Source of the DNA: Actinopolyspora alba
GTDB lineage: Bacteria > Actinomycetota > Actinomycetes > Mycobacteriales > Pseudonocardiaceae
Reading direction: 5' to 3'
Length of the DNA stretch: 64,000 nt
NCBI RefSeq assembly: GCF_900112765.1
Contig: NZ_FOMZ01000014.1
Span: forward strand, 1-64,000
Position numbers and translations under genes: made by a program. The notes below the pieces were generated by a model. The model made no database searches. It was not told the DNA's origin and saw nothing but the letters and a program-made list of their open reading frames with translations. Shown one piece after another: positions 60,649-64,000 of the stretch. Position 1 is the first letter of the stretch, and each line of letters starts with the position of its first letter.

Positions 60649-61653
60649 ATGAGCAGTCAGCGCGATGACCACCCGACCGGGGAATCCACTGTCGACTCCC
60701 GGAAACGGGCGCCCGCCGCGTTGCGGCGAGCCGCCGCTGCCACGGCCGCGAGCGCCGTGGTCGCGACGAGCGGGTTCCTGGGCGGCGGTGTGGCCGCCGC
60801 GGCGGATCCGGTGGTGATCGGTACCTGCACCGAGGACGTGACGAGCACCGAGTACGGGCAACCGATCGTGGTCTCCCCTCGTGCGCTGGACTCCCGGGTC
60901 AAGGACGCTGCCGGACTGACCTTTCCGCTCGATTTCGAGCGGATAGACCGGATCCACCAGCAGTTCCTGCGAACGGCGCCGATCAACATCGGCGAAGTGA
61001 CAACCGAGGAACAGCACTTCTCCGGTTCCGCGCTGGCCGACGCGCTGGCGAACCGCATCGCCGGTCTCCCCGCCGTCGAAGATCGCGGCGACACGATGAA
61101 CTTCCACGTGGGCAACCTCGCGGTCACCTGCCTGGGTGGCGTGAACGTGCCGGGCCAGGCGAAGCCGGAACCGACCGAGCCGAGCACCACGCCGGAGAAG
61201 CCGAGCACCACCCCACCTGCCGAATCCCCGGATCCGGGCTCGTCCGGTGACGAGCAGCGGAACCCCGACACGCCCGGTTCCGGCAGCGGTGGTGATCCCA
61301 CGACGGAGCCGACCGACGACCAGCCGCGGCGGCAGGCGGGCGGGCCGGACTCGAACTACTCCCCGGGGTCGGCCGAACAAGTGGCGCCTTCCGAGTACGC
61401 TTACGTGCCGGGGTCGCTGCCGCCGTGGTCGGACAGTCGGTTCGGGGAGACCGCTGGCGGACAGCCCGCCACCGGTGACCTGCGAACCGGTGACGGGCAC
61501 AACCAGCAGGACCGGGTACGCGAAGCGGGAAGCGCGCAGGCGCTGCCGACCGGTTCCGGCGAGCGCGTGGCGTTGCCGGTGCTGCTGGCCGCTGTCTCGC
61601 TGGCCGGGGTGACCGCCGCGCTCATCAGGACGTGGGTGCTGCGCCGAGCCTGA
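60649..61653 (+). CDS. Secreted, C-terminally anchored hypothetical protein
   Basis: A 334-residue protein: a basic N-terminus and signal peptide (about 22-52, ending GVAAAADP), an extracellular domain of about 110 residues containing CTEDVTSTEYGQPIVVSPRA and TCLGGVNVPG (one probable disulphide), a long Thr/Pro/Glu/Ser linker, and a C-terminal membrane helix followed by RTWVLRRA. This resembles surface proteins anchored by a hydrophobic tail. No family is recognised. ATG 60649 follows GAGGGG. Confidence 0.68.
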   Translation: MSSQRDDHPTGESTVDSRKRAPAALRRAAAATAASAVVATSGFLGGGVAAAADPVVIGTCTEDVTSTEYGQPIVVSPRALDSRVKDAAGLTFPLDFERIDRIHQQFLRTAPINIGEVTTEEQHFSGSALADALANRIAGLPAVEDRGDTMNFHVGNLAVTCLGGVNVPGQAKPEPTEPSTTPEKPSTTPPAESPDPGSSGDEQRNPDTPGSGSGGDPTTEPTDDQPRRQAGGPDSNYSPGSAEQVAPSEYAYVPGSLPPWSDSRFGETAGGQPATGDLRTGDGHNQQDRVREAGSAQALPTGSGERVALPVLLAAVSLAGVTAALIRTWVLRRA

Positions 61654-61839
61654 GACGTCCCGCTTTTCGATCGTTCGCGCTCGCGGGGGCGGGGAACGTT
61701 TCGTGTCGCCGGGCGAAAGCACCACTCGTCACGAGGAACCGGCGCCGGGCAACCGGGTGGTACTCGGGATACCCAGGTCACCGGCCGATTCGCCGGATTG
61801 CTACGCTGTGCCGGATCGCCCGGCATAGGCGACCCTCCT

Positions 61840-61858
61840 GCCGCGGAGAGTCCGCGGC
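61840..61858 (+). promoter_or_regulatory. Leader hairpin upstream of rpsF
   Basis: A 7-bp stem (GCCGCGG with complement, loop AGAGT) lies 30 bases before the rpsF ATG. A TACGCT near 61802 could be the -10. The rpsF operon leader in many bacteria binds S6:S18; the known CCG-bulge motif is not clearly seen here. Confidence 0.35.
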
Positions 61859-61887
61859 CGTAAGTCCACAGGAGGTGAGTGGTCGTT

Positions 61888-62250
61888 ATGCGTCATTACG
61901 AGCTCATGGTCATTCTTGACCCGAGCCTGGACGAGCGGAATGTCGCCTCGTCCCTGGAGAACTACCTCAAGGTCATCCGCAACGACGGTGGCAGCATCGA
62001 GAACATCAACGTCTGGGGCCGCAACAGGCTGGCCTACGAGATCGACAAGCGCTCCGAGGGTATCTACGTCGTAGTGGATCTGAACTCCGAGTCGGCTTCG
62101 GTCAACGAGCTCGATCGCCAGCTCAACCTGAGCGAGAACGTGCTGCGCACCAAGATGCTGCGCAAGATCGTGCAGCCACGCAAGGAGGCCCGCCTGGCCC
62201 GCGCCAGCGCCAGGGCGGCGAGCCGCGGCAAGGCCGAGACCTCTGCCTGA
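61888..62250 (+). CDS. rpsF: 30S ribosomal protein S6
   Basis: A 120-residue S6, [19 protein letters not shown] to a basic Ala/Arg tail. It binds 16S rRNA with S18. ATG 61888 gives the family N-terminus; AGGAGGTG lies 10 bases ahead, and an upstream GTG 61879 is too close to it. First gene of rpsF-ssb-rpsR-rplI. Confidence 0.96.
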   Translation: MRHYELMVILDPSLDERNVASSLENYLKVIRNDGGSIENINVWGRNRLAYEIDKRSEGIYVVVDLNSESASVNELDRQLNLSENVLRTKMLRKIVQPRKEARLARASARAASRGKAETSA

Positions 62251-62310
62251 TCGCCGTGCCACGAGCTGCACAGCCATCCGACCTCAGCACAGAGACGGAG
62301 TCCACAGGCG

Positions 62311-62775
62311 ATGGCCGGTGAAACCGTAACCACAGTGGTCGGCAACCTGACAGCCGATCCGGAACTGCGCTTCACTCCCTCCGGTGCGGCGGTGGCGAAC
62401 TTCACCGTCGCCTCCACCCCGCGGTTCTACGACCGCCAAGCGGGTGAGTGGAAGGACGGCGAGGCCCTCTTCCTGCGTTGCAACATCTGGCGGCAGGCCG
62501 CGGAGAACGTCGCCGAAACGCTCACCCGGGGCATGCGCGTGGTGGTGCAGGGACGGTTGCGCCAACGCTCCTTCGAGACGAAGGAAGGCGAGAAGCGCAC
62601 CGTGGTCGAGATGGAGGTCGACGAGGTCGGCCCCTCGCTGCGCTATGCCACGGCGAAGGTCAACAAGATCAGCCGCGGCAGTGGCTCCGGTGGCGGCTCC
62701 GGTGGAGAGGATCCCTGGAGTTCGGCACCCCCGGCCGGTTCCGGCGGCGGTTTCAGCGACGAGCCACCTTTCTGA
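62311..62775 (+). CDS. ssb: Single-stranded DNA-binding protein
   Basis: A 154-residue SSB: an OB-fold (about 1-112; [37 protein letters not shown]), a Gly/Ser-rich linker and the conserved acidic tip FSDEPPF that recruits repair and replication proteins. It is the main replication SSB by position in the rpsF operon. Confidence 0.96.
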   Translation: MAGETVTTVVGNLTADPELRFTPSGAAVANFTVASTPRFYDRQAGEWKDGEALFLRCNIWRQAAENVAETLTRGMRVVVQGRLRQRSFETKEGEKRTVVEMEVDEVGPSLRYATAKVNKISRGSGSGGGSGGEDPWSSAPPAGSGGGFSDEPPF

Positions 62776-62956
62776 TCCGGGCGGGACGAGCACGGTCACC
62801 CGGTGACCGGGCGAACCGTCCCGCCGTGGCCGCGGCGTTTTCGCGAACGCCCGGGAATCGACCGGCCGTGGCCGGTGCGCCCCGGAGTCGTGCCCGCCGC
62901 GCGGCCGAACCAAAAGTCCATTACGGAGTTCTCGCTCGCTTCGAAGGAGCAAGCAC

Positions 62957-63196
62957 ATGGCCAAGGCGCCCGTGCGCAAGCCGAAGAAGAAGGTCTGTGC
63001 CTTCTGTGACGACCAGAACGCACTGAGTATCGATTACAAGGACACCGGGCTGCTGCGCAAGTACATCTCGGATCGCGGCAAGATCCGGGCACGGCGTGTG
63101 ACCGGCAACTGCAGTCAGCACCAGCGGGACGTCGCCATCGCGGTCAAGAACGCCCGCGAGATGGCGCTGCTGCCGTACACCTCGACCGCCCGGTAA
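62957..63196 (+). CDS. rpsR: 30S ribosomal protein S18 (zinc-containing form)
   Basis: A 79-residue S18. KKVCAFCDD at C14/C17 plus a later Cys in TGNC indicates the zinc-binding (C+) form, not the zinc-free one induced by zinc starvation. [19 protein letters not shown] is typical. GAAGGAG precedes ATG 62957. It binds next to S6 in the small subunit. Confidence 0.95.
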   Translation: MAKAPVRKPKKKVCAFCDDQNALSIDYKDTGLLRKYISDRGKIRARRVTGNCSQHQRDVAIAVKNAREMALLPYTSTAR

Positions 63197-63398
63197 AACC
63201 GGGATTCTCGCCACCGCCCCGCGCTCCCACGTGTGCACGATTCACGACGGAGGCCCGGACCGTCAGGGCGCGAGCTCGCTGCCCGGATTCGGGAACTCTG
63301 CCGCACGCTCGGTCACACACCGGGACCGACCGGCTCGTCGGTGCCGGTCGGCGACGGGGCCGGGGTGACCTCGGTTCGGCTTTGAAAGGAGACACGCC

Positions 63399-63851
63399 GT
63401 GAAGATCATTCTGACCTCGGACGTGAGCGGTCTCGGCGCCTCGGGTGACGTTGTCGAGGTACGTGACGGCTACGCCCGTAACTACCTGCTGCCGCAGAAC
63501 ATGGCCATCCTGGCCACCAAGGGTGCGCAGAAGCAGGTCGAGACCATCCGCCGCTCGCAGGAGAACCGCAGGGTCCGCAACCTGGAGCACGCCCGGGAGC
63601 TGCAGGAACAGCTGCAGAACATGGGCATGGTGCGGCTTTCCAAGAAGGTTTCCAAGAAGGGCAAGCTGTTCGGTTCGATCACCGAGTCCGACGTGGTCTC
63701 GGCCGTGCGCCAGGCGGGTGGCCCCAGCCTGGACAAGCGTTCGGTGGAACTGAAGGGCAACGTCAAGTCGCTGGGCAAGATGGCCGTCGGCGTGCGGTTG
63801 CACCCCGACGTCTACGCCTCGATGCACGTCGAGGTCACCCCGGGCGGCTGA
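63399..63851 (+). CDS. rplI: 50S ribosomal protein L9
   Basis: A 150-residue L9: N-terminal domain MKIILTSDVSGLGASGDVVE with GYARNYLLP, a long connecting helix (about 42-75) and the C-terminal domain ending HVEVTPGG. It binds 23S rRNA and helps hold the reading frame. GTG 63399 follows GAAAGGAG. Last gene of the operon. Confidence 0.95.
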   Translation: MKIILTSDVSGLGASGDVVEVRDGYARNYLLPQNMAILATKGAQKQVETIRRSQENRRVRNLEHARELQEQLQNMGMVRLSKKVSKKGKLFGSITESDVVSAVRQAGGPSLDKRSVELKGNVKSLGKMAVGVRLHPDVYASMHVEVTPGG

Positions 63852-63862
63852 ATCATTCACCG

Positions 63863-63905
63863 CGGTTCCGCGCGGTGGTGGCGAACGCCAGGCCGCGCGG
63901 AACCG
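63863..63905 (+). terminator. Terminator of the rpsF-ssb-rpsR-rplI operon
   Basis: A 13-bp perfect stem (CGGTTCCGCGCGG at 63863-63875, complement at 63893-63905) with a 17-base loop, starting 12 bases after the rplI stop. No T-run. Confidence 0.7.
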
Positions 63906-64000
63906 GTTCGGTTCCGTTCCTACACCGTGCTCCCGCACCGGTAGCACACCGGTTGGGGACGGAGTTTCGCATCCGTCACGGAACGGCAAGCTGTCCACAA

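Overview
The window is high-GC actinobacterial DNA. Gene content points to Pseudonocardiales (mycothiol synthase MshD, GlnR, DUF5753 regulators, DUF3558 lipoprotein, an AICE-type element); a genus such as Actinopolyspora or Saccharopolyspora is only a guess. Many starts are GTG/TTG, and several genes look leaderless, with a TAnnnT box 6-8 bases before the start codon.

Region 1 (1-5.7 kb) is the right part of an actinomycete integrative and conjugative element (AICE): the tail of an FtsK-like DNA pump, a degenerate GGDEF protein, a tiny membrane protein, a DUF2637 spread-like protein, a replication initiator, an excisionase and a tyrosine integrase, ending at the 3' end of a tRNA-Lys(TTT) gene. 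The left end lies outside the window.

Region 2 (5.7-40.3 kb) is a conserved chromosomal backbone whose order matches, from memory, the Mycobacterium tuberculosis block around Rv0807-Rv0823c: dusB, LCP-family ligase, phoU, pst operon, mshD, glnR, lmeA-like, thiX, DUF4395, cysA, sseC, nitrobindin-like gene, pabC, ygfZ, DUF3073, purM, purF and a sterol-carrier protein. Inserted among these are a GGEEF diguanylate cyclase, a Fur regulator, a metal-site-less BKACE homologue, a protein carrying the RsiG cyclic-di-GMP signature, an asparaginase and DUF4396. PHO boxes precede phoU and pstS, and a copper-type operator precedes DUF4396. A 23-codon leaderless ORF with two Cys codons precedes the DUF4395-cysA-sseC sulfur operon.

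Region 3 (40.3-49.8 kb) is accessory: a LuxR-type regulator, a PRC-barrel protein, a type VII secretion-associated protein, a GH15 glucosidase coupled to a glucose dehydrogenase, a broken HTH/DUF5753 gene cut by an IS200/IS605 element (TnpB frameshifted, TnpA intact), and a DUF3558 lipoprotein.

Region 4 (49.8-64 kb) matches the Rv0046-Rv0056 neighbourhood: ino1, padR, DUF5318, ponA, two GT87-like mannosyltransferases meeting tail to tail, then rpsF-ssb-rpsR-rplI; a deoxyribonuclease IV and a secreted anchored protein sit between.

A short palindrome (core CGATTTCTCGCGAAATCG) recurs nine times, always between genes, and is the main unexplained sequence feature. A second short element (TGATYGARGTYTTCCG) follows three genes.
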